A stretch of 64,000 nucleotides of DNA from Synechococcus sp. M44_DOE_062. Lineage in GTDB: Bacteria; Cyanobacteriota; Cyanobacteriia; Thermostichales; Thermostichaceae. The notes below the pieces were generated by a model. The model ran no database searches and had not been told where the DNA came from. It worked only from the letters and a program-made list of their open reading frames with translations. The DNA is taken from the NCBI GenBank assembly GCA_015295985.1, contig DVDX01000017.1, forward strand, positions 1 through 64,000, given 5' to 3'. A program made the position numbers and the translations under genes. Below, in pieces: positions 44,643-53,385 of the stretch (position 1 is the stretch's first letter; each line of letters opens with the position of its first letter).

Positions 44643-45671
44643 TCAGGATCCCTGTCCACTGCGGCGTCGCACTTCCACCTCTCCGTGAGCTTTTAAAAGG
44701 GCAGCCAGCTTGCGACGCATGACAATGCCGGGTTTATCCGTAAACATGTGCTGCTCCGCCTTGATATCGAGGGGAACATCGTAGTCGGTGCTTTCCAAAA
44801 CCCATTGATCCTCAAGGGTTACCTGTCGATCGAAGGCGATGATACTCTCAGCACTCACCTCTGCTTCTGAATCGTTGCGCAAACAGAATTGCACCACCTG
44901 CGAGGTTTGGTCATCGATGGGGGTAGCCCCTGTGAAAATGATGTGGATGAGGCCGTTGGGGTAGGTGATCTTGAGCTTGCGACTGAAGGGCATAAACCAA
45001 GTGTTCTCTAGGATACGCACGGTGCGATCCTCCGACATCCGCAAGTTTTGCTTCTGCAGGTTGCTATTGAACACCGGCAAAACAGAAGTGGCCCGAAGGC
45101 CGTATTCCAGTTCCTCAAGGCTGTCCAGATCGGGGGGTACAGGCTCGGAGATCACCCCAAAGCTCTGGTGATGAACAAAGTGGGGATGGGCATTGTCAAA
45201 GGAGTTTTCCATCAGGCGTAGGCCAGCGCATTTCCAGACCTCGTAGAACTGATGAATTTGGCGAAACCGGGGATCCGCCACCTCTGAAATCTCGGGAATA
45301 TCGGTCAAGGGATCCCCCAATGCCACCCAAACATAGCCATAGCGCTCTTGGCAGCGAAACCCCTCCACCTTGTAGGTGCGGGGGATAAAGTTGTCTGTAA
45401 GTTGGGGCACCTTCACACAGGTGCCAGAGCCGTCAAATTCCCAGCCGTGATAGGGGCAACGGATATGGCCGTTGCAGACAACCCCCTTGGAAAGTTGGGC
45501 CGAGCGATGGCAGCAACGATCCAAGACGGCGCAGGGCTGCCCTGCCTCATTGAGCCAAAGCACCAGAGGAGTCTTCAGCAGCGTGAAAGCTTGTGGGCCG
45601 GTTTCCAGGGCCGACATCGGGATCACGGGGTACCAAAACCGCCTTAGGACAGGTTGCTGGGTAACAAGCAT
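44643..45671 (-). CDS. Rieske-type mononuclear iron oxygenase
   Basis: A 342-residue protein starting MLVTQQPVLRRFWYPVIPMS, with GGAGGGGG directly upstream. The Rieske [2Fe-2S] motifs are C53-x-H55 (RCCHRSAQL) and C72-x2-H75 (RCPYHGWEF). The mononuclear iron triad lies in ENSFDNAHPHFVHHQSFG. The architecture matches cyanobacterial relatives of the ring-hydroxylating / PaO-Tic55 families; the substrate cannot be told from sequence. Transcribed alone, convergent with the ribosomal block and divergent from the TonB-like gene. Confidence 0.88.
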   Translation of the reverse strand: MLVTQQPVLRRFWYPVIPMSALETGPQAFTLLKTPLVLWLNEAGQPCAVLDRCCHRSAQLSKGVVCNGHIRCPYHGWEFDGSGTCVKVPQLTDNFIPRTYKVEGFRCQERYGYVWVALGDPLTDIPEISEVADPRFRQIHQFYEVWKCAGLRLMENSFDNAHPHFVHHQSFGVISEPVPPDLDSLEELEYGLRATSVLPVFNSNLQKQNLRMSEDRTVRILENTWFMPFSRKLKITYPNGLIHIIFTGATPIDDQTSQVVQFCLRNDSEAEVSAESIIAFDRQVTLEDQWVLESTDYDVPLDIKAEQHMFTDKPGIVMRRKLAALLKAHGEVEVRRRSGQGS

Positions 45672-45903
45672 GAACCCCCTCCACAAATCTTGTTCGGAGA
45701 GTCATAAGCCAGCTCTTCGTGAGCCCAGGCGGCTCAAAGGCACCGTTCCCCGAAAAAGATAGGCGTTGAAATGGCAGAAGTCCGTATAAGCCAACACAGC
45801 TTTGCCTTGGCCGTGTTTGTGCATCGATAGCTACCCCTCTGCCCGGGGATGGGCTATTGATTGTTGTCAGTGGGCTTCTGTTGGCATGTGGCTGTGAGGA
45901 AAG

Positions 45904-47262
45904 GTGCAAAACGAACTGAACCCTAACCGCGATTTCTGTCACGCAGGAATCCCGGCCCAACCTGCCGCAGAGCCCGACTCCCTCAAAGCAAAGCCGGCTG
46001 CTGAGAGCCGGCCAAACTGCCTGACAGATCCAGAGCCCCGCATCAGCCGTTCTCAAGAAAAGCGACAGCAGGAACACCGATCCTTACCTTGGCGCCTGGG
46101 GCTGGCCAATGTGCTCTCGGCAGGGTTGCATCTCATTGCAATAAGCTGGATGGGTTGGCAGCCTGGGATCCCGCAAGAGAAGGAGATTCTCCCCTTTCAG
46201 TGGGTGGAGGTGGCAGACAAGCCGCCCCCAGAGCCGCAGTGGATTGCGCCTGTTTCTGCCCGTGAGTCCGGTGCCTCTGAGCCCTGGGATCATGTACCTG
46301 TGCGGCAGTCGCAAGTGGCCAGCCCAAGTGAAGTTGTGGAAGTCACTTCTGCGGCAGCACAGCCTTTGGTCGCCTCAGCCGCAGGGAGTCCTGTCCCTGA
46401 GATCCTTTCTCCGCCGACAAGGGAGCTTGAGGTGCCCCAGCCCGCCCGGAACTCTGCCTCTCCTCAGCAGCAGCCAGAGGCCAGGTTAGAAAATCTGTCA
46501 GCGGGTTTAGCAGCTCTGGAGCAGGCAGTTGCCGATTACAATTGGGCGGAGGCGCTACATCTGACGGAAGAATGGCTGGATCGCTGGCCTCTCTCCTCTC
46601 TGCAGCGCCAACAACTGCGGGACTATCGTCAGCATCTGCAAAGCCTACTGCCTACCTCCTCGGCAGCAAAGGTGGAGACCAAATCGGCTCAGATCTCCCC
46701 TGCTCAATCCCTCAAGCCTCAACCCGAAAGAGCAGCAAGTTCTCCTGAGGTTTTGCCACAACCCTACCTGTCGGCTCCAGCGGATCCGCATCCAATTTTG
46801 CCCTCTCCAGAACCCATCGCAGCCCTGTCGGAAGAGCCTTCTCCCACTTTGCCCCCGACTTTTCCTACCGGATCCCACAGCTCCAACTTCGGTCGCACCA
46901 GTGGGATAGAGTCCTCTCAGGCAGGCCCACCCAGCCTAAATGCCACCGCCGATCCGGATTGGGGAGACTACTTGGCTCAATTTCAAGAAAGGGTTCGCCA
47001 ACACTGGATGGTACGGCGGGCATCCGGATCCTACGTAACGGTGGTGCAGGTGCGTCTGGATCGACAGGGATCCCTCCAGGAACTGCGCCTGCAAACCCCC
47101 TCAGAAGATCCCCTATTGGATGCAGCCGTGCTCAGTGCCATCCAGCGCTCAGCTCCCTTTCCGCCTCTGCCCGAAAGCTATGTTGGCGAAGAACTGATGC
47201 TGGAAATTGACGTGCTGAGCGGATCCTTGCAGGCTGGGTCAGCCCAGAATCCGAGAAACTAG
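45904..47262 (+). CDS. TonB C-terminal-domain protein (TonB-like energy transducer)
   Basis: A 452-residue protein from GTG 45904, preceded by AGGAAAG. An N-terminal cytoplasmic extension (about 60 residues), one membrane helix (LGLANVLSAGLHLIAISWMG), a long Pro/Ser/Glu-rich periplasmic spacer with a small helical segment (LAALEQAVADYNWAEALHLT), and a C-terminal TonB fold (VVQVRLDRQGSLQELRLQTP, then LLDAAVLSAIQRSAPFPPLP). No ExbB/ExbD or outer-membrane receptor gene is nearby, so it may serve envelope functions or unlinked receptors. Confidence 0.85.
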   Translation: MQNELNPNRDFCHAGIPAQPAAEPDSLKAKPAAESRPNCLTDPEPRISRSQEKRQQEHRSLPWRLGLANVLSAGLHLIAISWMGWQPGIPQEKEILPFQWVEVADKPPPEPQWIAPVSARESGASEPWDHVPVRQSQVASPSEVVEVTSAAAQPLVASAAGSPVPEILSPPTRELEVPQPARNSASPQQQPEARLENLSAGLAALEQAVADYNWAEALHLTEEWLDRWPLSSLQRQQLRDYRQHLQSLLPTSSAAKVETKSAQISPAQSLKPQPERAASSPEVLPQPYLSAPADPHPILPSPEPIAALSEEPSPTLPPTFPTGSHSSNFGRTSGIESSQAGPPSLNATADPDWGDYLAQFQERVRQHWMVRRASGSYVTVVQVRLDRQGSLQELRLQTPSEDPLLDAAVLSAIQRSAPFPPLPESYVGEELMLEIDVLSGSLQAGSAQNPRN

Positions 47263-47346
47263 CTCGGATCCTCAGGCAGGGCTACAAGCCCTTCTCAGAG
47301 AAGTTCGGATTTCAATTCCAGGTTGGTTCCGAGTGTCCGCAATGGC

Positions 47347-47532
47347 CTAGGCCATGGACTTACGGCGGTTCCGCCGGACGGCTACCGCTTTGCGCTTGCG
47401 CTTTTCCAGGTTGGTTTCAAAGTGCCGATGGTTGCGCAAGTCGCGCAAAATGCCCGCCTTAGAAACCTGACGCTTGAAGCGACGCAGCGCAGATTCGATC
47501 CCTTCGTTTTCGCCAATCGTCACTTGGGTCAT
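47347..47532 (-). CDS. rpsU: 30S ribosomal protein S21
   Basis: A 61-residue S21: [20 protein letters not shown], then [20 protein letters not shown] with a basic tail [20 protein letters not shown]. The start at MTQV is the family norm; GGAGGAGA lies about 10 bases upstream. It is a small subunit protein near the mRNA 3' end of 16S rRNA, involved in initiation. Confidence 0.95.
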
Positions 47533-47631
47533 AGGAAAGACATCTCCTCCGTCAATCAAATGGGTTTGGTTACAACAGGGATCCCTATCCTAAACGATCC
47601 TTGCACCACTGCTTGCTGCCACAGTTCGGAT

Positions 47632-48915
47632 TCACTGCGCCCGGCTGCCAAAGTTGAGCCCCGAAACCACCCCACCTTCCCTCAAATTCACAACAAATGA
47701 GGCGGTTGTCCCGGTGGGGGGCGGGGGAGAGGGTGCTGGAGTTGGGCTGGGGGCACTGCCGATCACCGATTGCACAAAGCCGGCGAAGCTGGACACCCGC
47801 GTATACACCCCGTAGAAATTGGGCTGGGCACAGCCTTTGCCAAAACTGGTGATCCCGGCCAGGGCAAAACCTCTGCCGCTGGGCACAATCAAAGGCCCAC
47901 CGCTATCGGCCTGACACGTATCGACTCCCCCCTGAGGAAAGCCGGCGCAGAGCATGGTATCTAAAATGGTGCCATTGTAGGACTGGGGCGCGTTGCACAC
48001 CGCATTGGAGACGATGGGGACGGTGGCCTGCTGCAAATCTCGGGGAAAGCCGCCGGGTTCCTCGTCCAGGGCACGGGGGAAGGTAGCTCCCCAGCCGAGG
48101 ATGGTGGCGGCAGTGCCGGGGGCCGTCAGGTTGGTTTGGTTGGGCTGCACCAGTGGCAGGGTGGCCAGAGCCACTGGCCGAGAAAGGCGTACCAGGGCAA
48201 TGTCACTCCCCCCAAGTTGCCCCACCTGGGGGTTATAGCCGGGGTTGAGGACAATTTGCGCGGCACGAATGCGTTGACCGGCGCCGATTTGTAGGCGGTT
48301 GGTACCCAACAGCAGATCCAGATCTTGGGGATTTACCACCTGCCGGCCTTGATTGTCGAAAAAGCAGTGGGCAGCAGTGAGCACCCACTCCGGTGCAATC
48401 AGGGATCCGCCGCAAAACTGCGCTTGAAAAGGATCCGGCTCAGCCGCGTTCAGCAAGGCCACCATCCAGGGAAAGGCCCCTTCGGGAGCAGGTCTGCCGC
48501 CCACAATCCGCTCCAGCCCCAAGCCGGAGCGCGGCGTGGTGAACACTCGCCCTGGGGGCAAAAGGGCAGTGACGCGGTAGGTGCCAGGGGGCAAGTTGGA
48601 GAAGCGAAAGTTGCCACCGCCATCACTGACGGTGCTGGGCTCCCCCGGGTCAAGGCGGCCATTGCCGTTTAAGTCCAAAAACGTGGTGGTGCCCGGCAGC
48701 CCCGGCTCTCCCGGATCCCGCAGCCCATTGCCGTTGAGATCGTCGAAATGGGATCCCTCAATTCGTCCTGTGGGGGGGGCTGAGACTGGGGGAAGCGGGC
48801 GACTGGAACCCCCGCCGCCGCAGGCGCTTATGCTCAGGGCCAGACACAGCCCCAGCGGAATAGACCAAGAGCGAGCCAAGCCCAAGGAGGAATGGGATCG
48901 CGAGAGATGAGGCAT
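47632..48915 (-). CDS. Trypsin-like serine protease lipoprotein with N-terminal SdrD B-like domain
   Basis: A 427-residue protein starting [21 protein letters not shown] precedes the ATG. A hydrophobic signal ending LSISAC-G gives a lipobox, so it is probably membrane-anchored. Residues about 50-115 ([35 protein letters not shown]) have the calcium-binding-like Asn-Gly pattern of SdrD B-like/Cna B folds. The chymotrypsin-fold domain carries the triad: TAAHCFF (His), SDIALVRLS (Asp) and [12 protein letters not shown] (Ser). A Pro-rich stretch and a short C-terminal [18 protein letters not shown] repeat end it. Confidence 0.92.
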   Translation of the reverse strand: MPHLSRSHSSLGLARSWSIPLGLCLALSISACGGGGSSRPLPPVSAPPTGRIEGSHFDDLNGNGLRDPGEPGLPGTTTFLDLNGNGRLDPGEPSTVSDGGGNFRFSNLPPGTYRVTALLPPGRVFTTPRSGLGLERIVGGRPAPEGAFPWMVALLNAAEPDPFQAQFCGGSLIAPEWVLTAAHCFFDNQGRQVVNPQDLDLLLGTNRLQIGAGQRIRAAQIVLNPGYNPQVGQLGGSDIALVRLSRPVALATLPLVQPNQTNLTAPGTAATILGWGATFPRALDEEPGGFPRDLQQATVPIVSNAVCNAPQSYNGTILDTMLCAGFPQGGVDTCQADSGGPLIVPSGRGFALAGITSFGKGCAQPNFYGVYTRVSSFAGFVQSVIGSAPSPTPAPSPPPPTGTTASFVVNLREGGVVSGLNFGSRAQ

Positions 48916-49116
48916 GGTCAGATTCTCCAAAGCCAGCCGGTTATGCCAGCCAAGGATATCCTACCGGCAAAGCCTGAAGATTGCGGAACCGGGAACGCTT
49001 CCCCCCGCGCCCGGCTCTTCCGATTTGCCCCAAGACCCAACGTGGCGATGCGCACTTTAGCCTCTTGCCGCCTGCGCAACTGGGCAGTAAAACCAGGGTG
49101 GGAGGGTGTGTGGCAG

Positions 49117-49739
49117 ATGAATATCGCGGTCTTGGGGTTCAAAGGGGGCGTGGGCAAAACCACTACAGCGGTGCATTTGGCCCTTTACCTTCAGCAGAAA
49201 CAAGGGGCAGCCCATTCGGGTGGGTCCGGGTGGCCCTGTTGATCGACGCCGATCCCAATCGCTCCGCCTCTCGCTGGGCAGAACGGGGGCCATCCTTTCC
49301 TATCAAGGTATTGACCGGGGATCCCACCACTCCCACGCCCACGGGCTTTCAACACACGGTGATCGACACCCCTGCCCGTCCCACCTCGGAACAGTTACAC
49401 GCTCTGGCGCAGCGGTGTGAGCTGCTGCTTTTGCCCTGCTCCCCAGATGCCTTGGCCCTAGATGCCCTGATGCTGACCGCCAAGGCCCTAGACCGGTTGG
49501 GGGCAAAGCACTACAAGGTCTTGCTGACGCTGGTTCCCCCCTGGCCCAACCGAGATGGAGCGGAGGCCCGCAGCTTTCTCAAACAAGTTGGGATCCCTCT
49601 CTGCCACCATTCCATTCGCCGCACGGTGGCCTTTCAGCGGGCTGCCCTGGAGGGGGTCTGTGTTCACGAGATCCCAGAGCCGAGAGCCAGACAAGCTTGG
49701 TCAGACTACGTTGCTGTGGGGGAGGAAATCTCGTCATGA
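49117..49739 (+). pseudogene. ParA-family ATPase with a frameshift after Walker A
   Basis: A partition-type ATPase. MNIAVLGFKGGVGKTTTAVH and LALYLQQK are in one frame, which stops at TGA soon after. VALLIDADPNRSASRWAERG and the rest to the C-terminus (HTVIDTPARPTSEQL; LLLPCSPDALALDA) are in another. The shift lies between about 49195 and 49235. Restoring one base gives 207 residues, normal for orphan ParA proteins. The overlapping partner gene indicates a two-gene par module. Disruption may be real or a sequence error. Confidence 0.8.
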
Positions 49740-50029
49740 GCAAGTTTGAGCGCCTTCTCGACCGGCAGCCAGAGGGGATCCCGGCTCGACCCGCCCCGAA
49801 AAAGCTGAGCGCCCAAGCCTACAAGATTCCAGAACCCAAGCTGACCCTCGAGCAAGCGGAAGCAGGCGCCAAGCCCAACAGCTCTGAGTACGTCAAATTG
49901 ACAGCCTACATCCCCAAAGAGACCCACCGAGCCGTGAAGCGCATCCTGTTGGAATCGGATCAAGATCTCTCAGAGCTGATTGAGGCGCTTCTCAACCAGT
50001 GGCTGCGCTCGCAGTTGGGAAAGGTCTGA
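49736..50029 (+). CDS. Small ParA-partner protein, ribbon-helix-helix-like
   Basis: A 97-residue protein starting MSKFERLLDRQPEGIPARPA; the ATG overlaps the parA stop (ATGA) and follows GGGGAGGAAA. The C-terminal half, YVKLTAYIPKETHRAVKRIL then LESDQDLSELIEALLNQWLR, has the strand-helix-helix pattern of RHH DNA-binding proteins, common as ParB-like partners of orphan ParA ATPases. It could bind a centromere-like site or repress the module. No iteron-like direct repeats were recognised nearby. Confidence 0.75.
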   Translation: MSKFERLLDRQPEGIPARPAPKKLSAQAYKIPEPKLTLEQAEAGAKPNSSEYVKLTAYIPKETHRAVKRILLESDQDLSELIEALLNQWLRSQLGKV

Positions 50030-50187
50030 AACCGAAAATCCGGGGAAGAAGAGCATTGCCAGACCCCGCAGCCACTCAGGGATCCCGCTGTCGGGGATCG
50101 CAGGGAGCCCACAGATTCCAGATAAGAACCAGATGAGAGTAAGATGAAGGGGCGCGAGGCAGGGATCCCCGAACGCAAGGTGGGGCC

Positions 50188-50214
50188 GTTCGCGATAGCG
50201 GGACGGAGTCTTTG
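50188..50214 (+). repeat. Short dispersed repeat upstream of dxr
   Basis: GTTCGCGAT then AGCGGGACGGAGTCTTTG, 70 bases before the dxr ATG. Confidence 0.75.
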
Positions 50215-50283
50215 GGCACGCTGCGGGAGGGGAAGTCTGCGTTGGGAGGATGTCAAGCTCTTTCAGGTGCAAAGGGATCCTTT

Positions 50284-51462
50284 ATGCAAGCCATTACCTT
50301 GCTCGGCTCCACCGGCTCGATTGGCACCCAAACTCTGGACTTGGTCGCCCAGTATCCGGAGCGTTTTCAGGTTGTTGGCCTGAGCAGCTACAGCAACGTC
50401 GCCCTCTTAGCCGAGCAGGTACGGCGGTTTCGGCCCCAGGTGGTTGCCATTGGCCGGGAGGAGCTGCTGCCGGAGCTGCGGTCGCTGCTGAGCGGGATCC
50501 GACCGCTGCCGGAGTTGGTGGCCGGAACGGAGGGGCTGTGTCAAGTGGCGGCTCATGCGGCGGCCCAGCGGGTGGTGACGGGGATCGTCGGCTGCGCTGG
50601 TTTATTGCCAACCCTGGCGGCCATCCGCGCCGGCAAGGACATTGCCCTGGCCAACAAAGAGACCTTGGTGGCGGGGGGCCCGGTGGTGCTGCCCTTGGTG
50701 CGGCAGTATGGGGTGAACCTGATCCCCGTCGATTCTGAGCATTCGGCCATTTTCCAATGTTTGCAGGGGGTGCCCGCGGGATCCCTGCGAAGAATCTTGT
50801 TGACTGCCTCAGGCGGGGCCTTTCGGGATTGGCCTGCCGAAAAACTGGATCAGGTCACCTTGGCCGACGCCCTCAAGCATCCTAACTGGGTGATGGGGCG
50901 CAAAATCACCATCGACTCGGCCACCCTGATGAACAAGGGCCTGGAGGTGATCGAGGCTCACTGGCTGTTTGGCCTGGACTACGACCACATCGACATCCTC
51001 ATCCACCCGCAGAGCATCGTCCACTCCCTGATTGAGCTGGCCGATACCTCTGTTCTGGCCCAGTTGGGCTGGCCGGACATGCACCTGCCCATCCTCTACG
51101 GCCTCAGTTGGCCAGAACGCCTGGCCACTCCCTGGGATCCCCTTGATTTGGTCAAGCTGGGATCCCTCACGTTTAAGGCCCCGGATCACCGCAAGTATCC
51201 TTGCATGGAGTTGGCCTATGCCGCCGGGCGGAGGGGGGGAACGCTGCCAGCAGTGTTGAATGCAGCCAATGAAGCGGCGGTGGTCCTGTTTTTGCAGGAG
51301 CGCATCCGTTTTTTGGATATTCCCCGTCTCTTGGAGCGGGTTTGCGAGCGGCATCAGGTCATCACCGATCCCAGCCTGGAGGACATTTTGCAGGCCGATG
51401 CCTGGGCACGGCAGGAAACAGTGCAATTGGCCCAGCAAGCTCCGGCTCAGGTTCTGGTTTGA
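50284..51462 (+). CDS. dxr: 1-deoxy-D-xylulose 5-phosphate reductoisomerase
   Basis: The second enzyme of the MEP isoprenoid pathway, converting DXP to MEP with NADPH. 392 residues starting [20 protein letters not shown]; the longer frame upstream runs through a dispersed repeat and is discounted. Family blocks are [34 protein letters not shown], and [20 protein letters not shown], then [20 protein letters not shown]. Length is normal. An ABC exporter gene follows after 59 bases. Confidence 0.97.
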   Translation: MQAITLLGSTGSIGTQTLDLVAQYPERFQVVGLSSYSNVALLAEQVRRFRPQVVAIGREELLPELRSLLSGIRPLPELVAGTEGLCQVAAHAAAQRVVTGIVGCAGLLPTLAAIRAGKDIALANKETLVAGGPVVLPLVRQYGVNLIPVDSEHSAIFQCLQGVPAGSLRRILLTASGGAFRDWPAEKLDQVTLADALKHPNWVMGRKITIDSATLMNKGLEVIEAHWLFGLDYDHIDILIHPQSIVHSLIELADTSVLAQLGWPDMHLPILYGLSWPERLATPWDPLDLVKLGSLTFKAPDHRKYPCMELAYAAGRRGGTLPAVLNAANEAAVVLFLQERIRFLDIPRLLERVCERHQVITDPSLEDILQADAWARQETVQLAQQAPAQVLV

Positions 51463-51521
51463 TCCCTACCGGGGGGATCCGGCTGAGCGCTAGAGTGGGA
51501 GAGGATGCAGGGAGCAAGTGA

Positions 51522-53291
51522 GTGACCGGATTGGGATCCCATCTCCGACAATTGGCCCGTTATCTGCACCCCTATCGACGACAGGTGGGGTTGGGCATTG
51601 GATCCCTGCTCTTGGTCAATGGCCTGGGGGTGTTCCTGCCCTGGTATGTCAAGCTGGTCATCGATGACCTAAGCCAGAACCTGGCCACTTTGTCGGCCCG
51701 GCGCATTGCCCTTTACGCCCTGACGGTGCTGGTCGTCTCCAGCCTGATGATGGGCATCCGCATTGCCTCGCGGGTGTGGATGTTTGGGGTGGGGCGGCAG
51801 GTGGAGTTTCACCTCAAGCAAGCCATCTTCGAGCATTTGCTCACCCTACAGCCTTCCTACTTTGCCCAGCAGACCATCGGGGATATTCTCACCCGCATCA
51901 CCAGCGATGTGGAAAACATCCGCCGCCTGTTGGGGTTTGCCCTGCTCAGTTTGGCCAACACGATCTTTGCCTATGCCACCACCTTACCTGCCATGTTTGG
52001 CATTGAGCCCCGCCTCAGCGCGCTGGCCCTATCGGTGTTTCCGGTGATGTTGGTCTTGGTCAAGCTGAGCAGTGCCCGCCTGCAGCAGGAGCAGCTCCAA
52101 GTGCAGCAGGAGTTGGCAGATCTCAGCGATCTCATCCAAGAAGACCTGAACGGCATTACCCTGATCAAGGTGTACGGTCAGGAACAGCATGAGCAGCGGG
52201 AGTTTCGCCGCCAGAACCAGCGGCTGCTGCAGGCCAATTTGCGCTTGGCCCTCACCCGCAACTTGCTTTTCCCCTCGTTGGTGGCGCTGGTCAGCCTCAG
52301 TTTGTTGCTGCTGCTGGCAGTGGGAGGGCCGCAGATTGCAGCGGGGACGCTGACCATCGGGGATTTTTCGGCTCTTACCCTCTATGTGGAACGGTTGGTG
52401 TTTCCCACCGCTCTGCTGGGTTTTACCATCACGGCCTACCAGCGGGGGCAGGTCAGCTTGGAGCGGATCGAGGCTCTGTTGGGGGTAGAGCCCACCCTTC
52501 GGGATGCTCCCGACGCTCTGCCGTTGCCCCTGGAGAAGGTGCAGGGCCGCCTCGAGGCCAGGGGGCTCACGTTTGCCTTTGCCGGTTCTGCGGCAGCTCC
52601 GGCTCTAGAAGATTTGCACTTTTGCATAGAACCGGGCCAGATGGTAGCGGTGGTGGGGCCGATTGGGGCGGGCAAGTCTACCCTGGCCAATGCCCTTCCT
52701 CGGCTGCTGGAGATCCAGCCGGGGCAACTGTTTTTGGATGGGTGGGATATCACCCGTCTGCAACTGGGATCCCTGCGGCGGGCCATAGCTTATGTGCCCC
52801 AGGAGAGCTTCCTGTTCAGCGCCACGGTTCGGGATAACATCCGCTACGGCAAGCCGGATGCCGAAGATTGGGAGGTGGAATGGGCTGCCAAAGCTGCCCA
52901 CATCCACGCCGAGATCCTCAGCTTCCCCAAGGGCTACGACACCCTGGTGGGGGAGCGGGGCATCACCCTCTCCGGTGGCCAGCGACAGCGGGTGGCCCTG
53001 GCTCGGGCTTTGCTGGTGGATGCTCCCATCTTGATCCTGGATGACTCTCTCTCCAGCGTGGACAATCAGACGGCCCAGGCCATTCTTCGCCATCTGCGCC
53101 AGGCCACGGCCCAGAAAACAGTGATTTTCATCACCCATCGCCTCACGGCTGCGGTGGAGGCGGATCAGATTTGGGTGATGGACAAGGGCCGCCTTGTGCA
53201 GAAGGGATCCCATGCCGAATTGCTGGCAGACGAGAAGGGCCTCTATGCTTCCCTGTGGGCTAAGCAGAAGCTGGAGGAAGCGCTGGCCTAG
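51522..53291 (+). CDS. ABC transporter, fused permease and ATPase (MsbA/MDR type exporter)
   Basis: A 589-residue half-transporter from GTG 51522. Six membrane helices (residues about 20-310) are followed by a nucleotide-binding domain with Walker A (VVGPIGAGKSTLANALPRLL), the Q-loop (AIAYVPQESFLFSATVRDNI), signature (LSGGQRQRVALARALLVDAP), Walker B (ILILDDSLSSVD) and the H-loop (VIFITHRLTAAV). It probably works as a homodimer exporting lipids or drugs. Substrate not predictable. Lies between dxr and murE. Confidence 0.95.
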   Translation: MTGLGSHLRQLARYLHPYRRQVGLGIGSLLLVNGLGVFLPWYVKLVIDDLSQNLATLSARRIALYALTVLVVSSLMMGIRIASRVWMFGVGRQVEFHLKQAIFEHLLTLQPSYFAQQTIGDILTRITSDVENIRRLLGFALLSLANTIFAYATTLPAMFGIEPRLSALALSVFPVMLVLVKLSSARLQQEQLQVQQELADLSDLIQEDLNGITLIKVYGQEQHEQREFRRQNQRLLQANLRLALTRNLLFPSLVALVSLSLLLLLAVGGPQIAAGTLTIGDFSALTLYVERLVFPTALLGFTITAYQRGQVSLERIEALLGVEPTLRDAPDALPLPLEKVQGRLEARGLTFAFAGSAAAPALEDLHFCIEPGQMVAVVGPIGAGKSTLANALPRLLEIQPGQLFLDGWDITRLQLGSLRRAIAYVPQESFLFSATVRDNIRYGKPDAEDWEVEWAAKAAHIHAEILSFPKGYDTLVGERGITLSGGQRQRVALARALLVDAPILILDDSLSSVDNQTAQAILRHLRQATAQKTVIFITHRLTAAVEADQIWVMDKGRLVQKGSHAELLADEKGLYASLWAKQKLEEALA

Positions 53292-53385
53292 TTGCCTTGC
53301 CCCTGGCTCGCATCTCGCTTGCCCTCTGGCCGGGAAGGGGGTTCAGCGGCTACCGTAAGCTGCAAAGCAGGAAGGAGTGGTGGAC

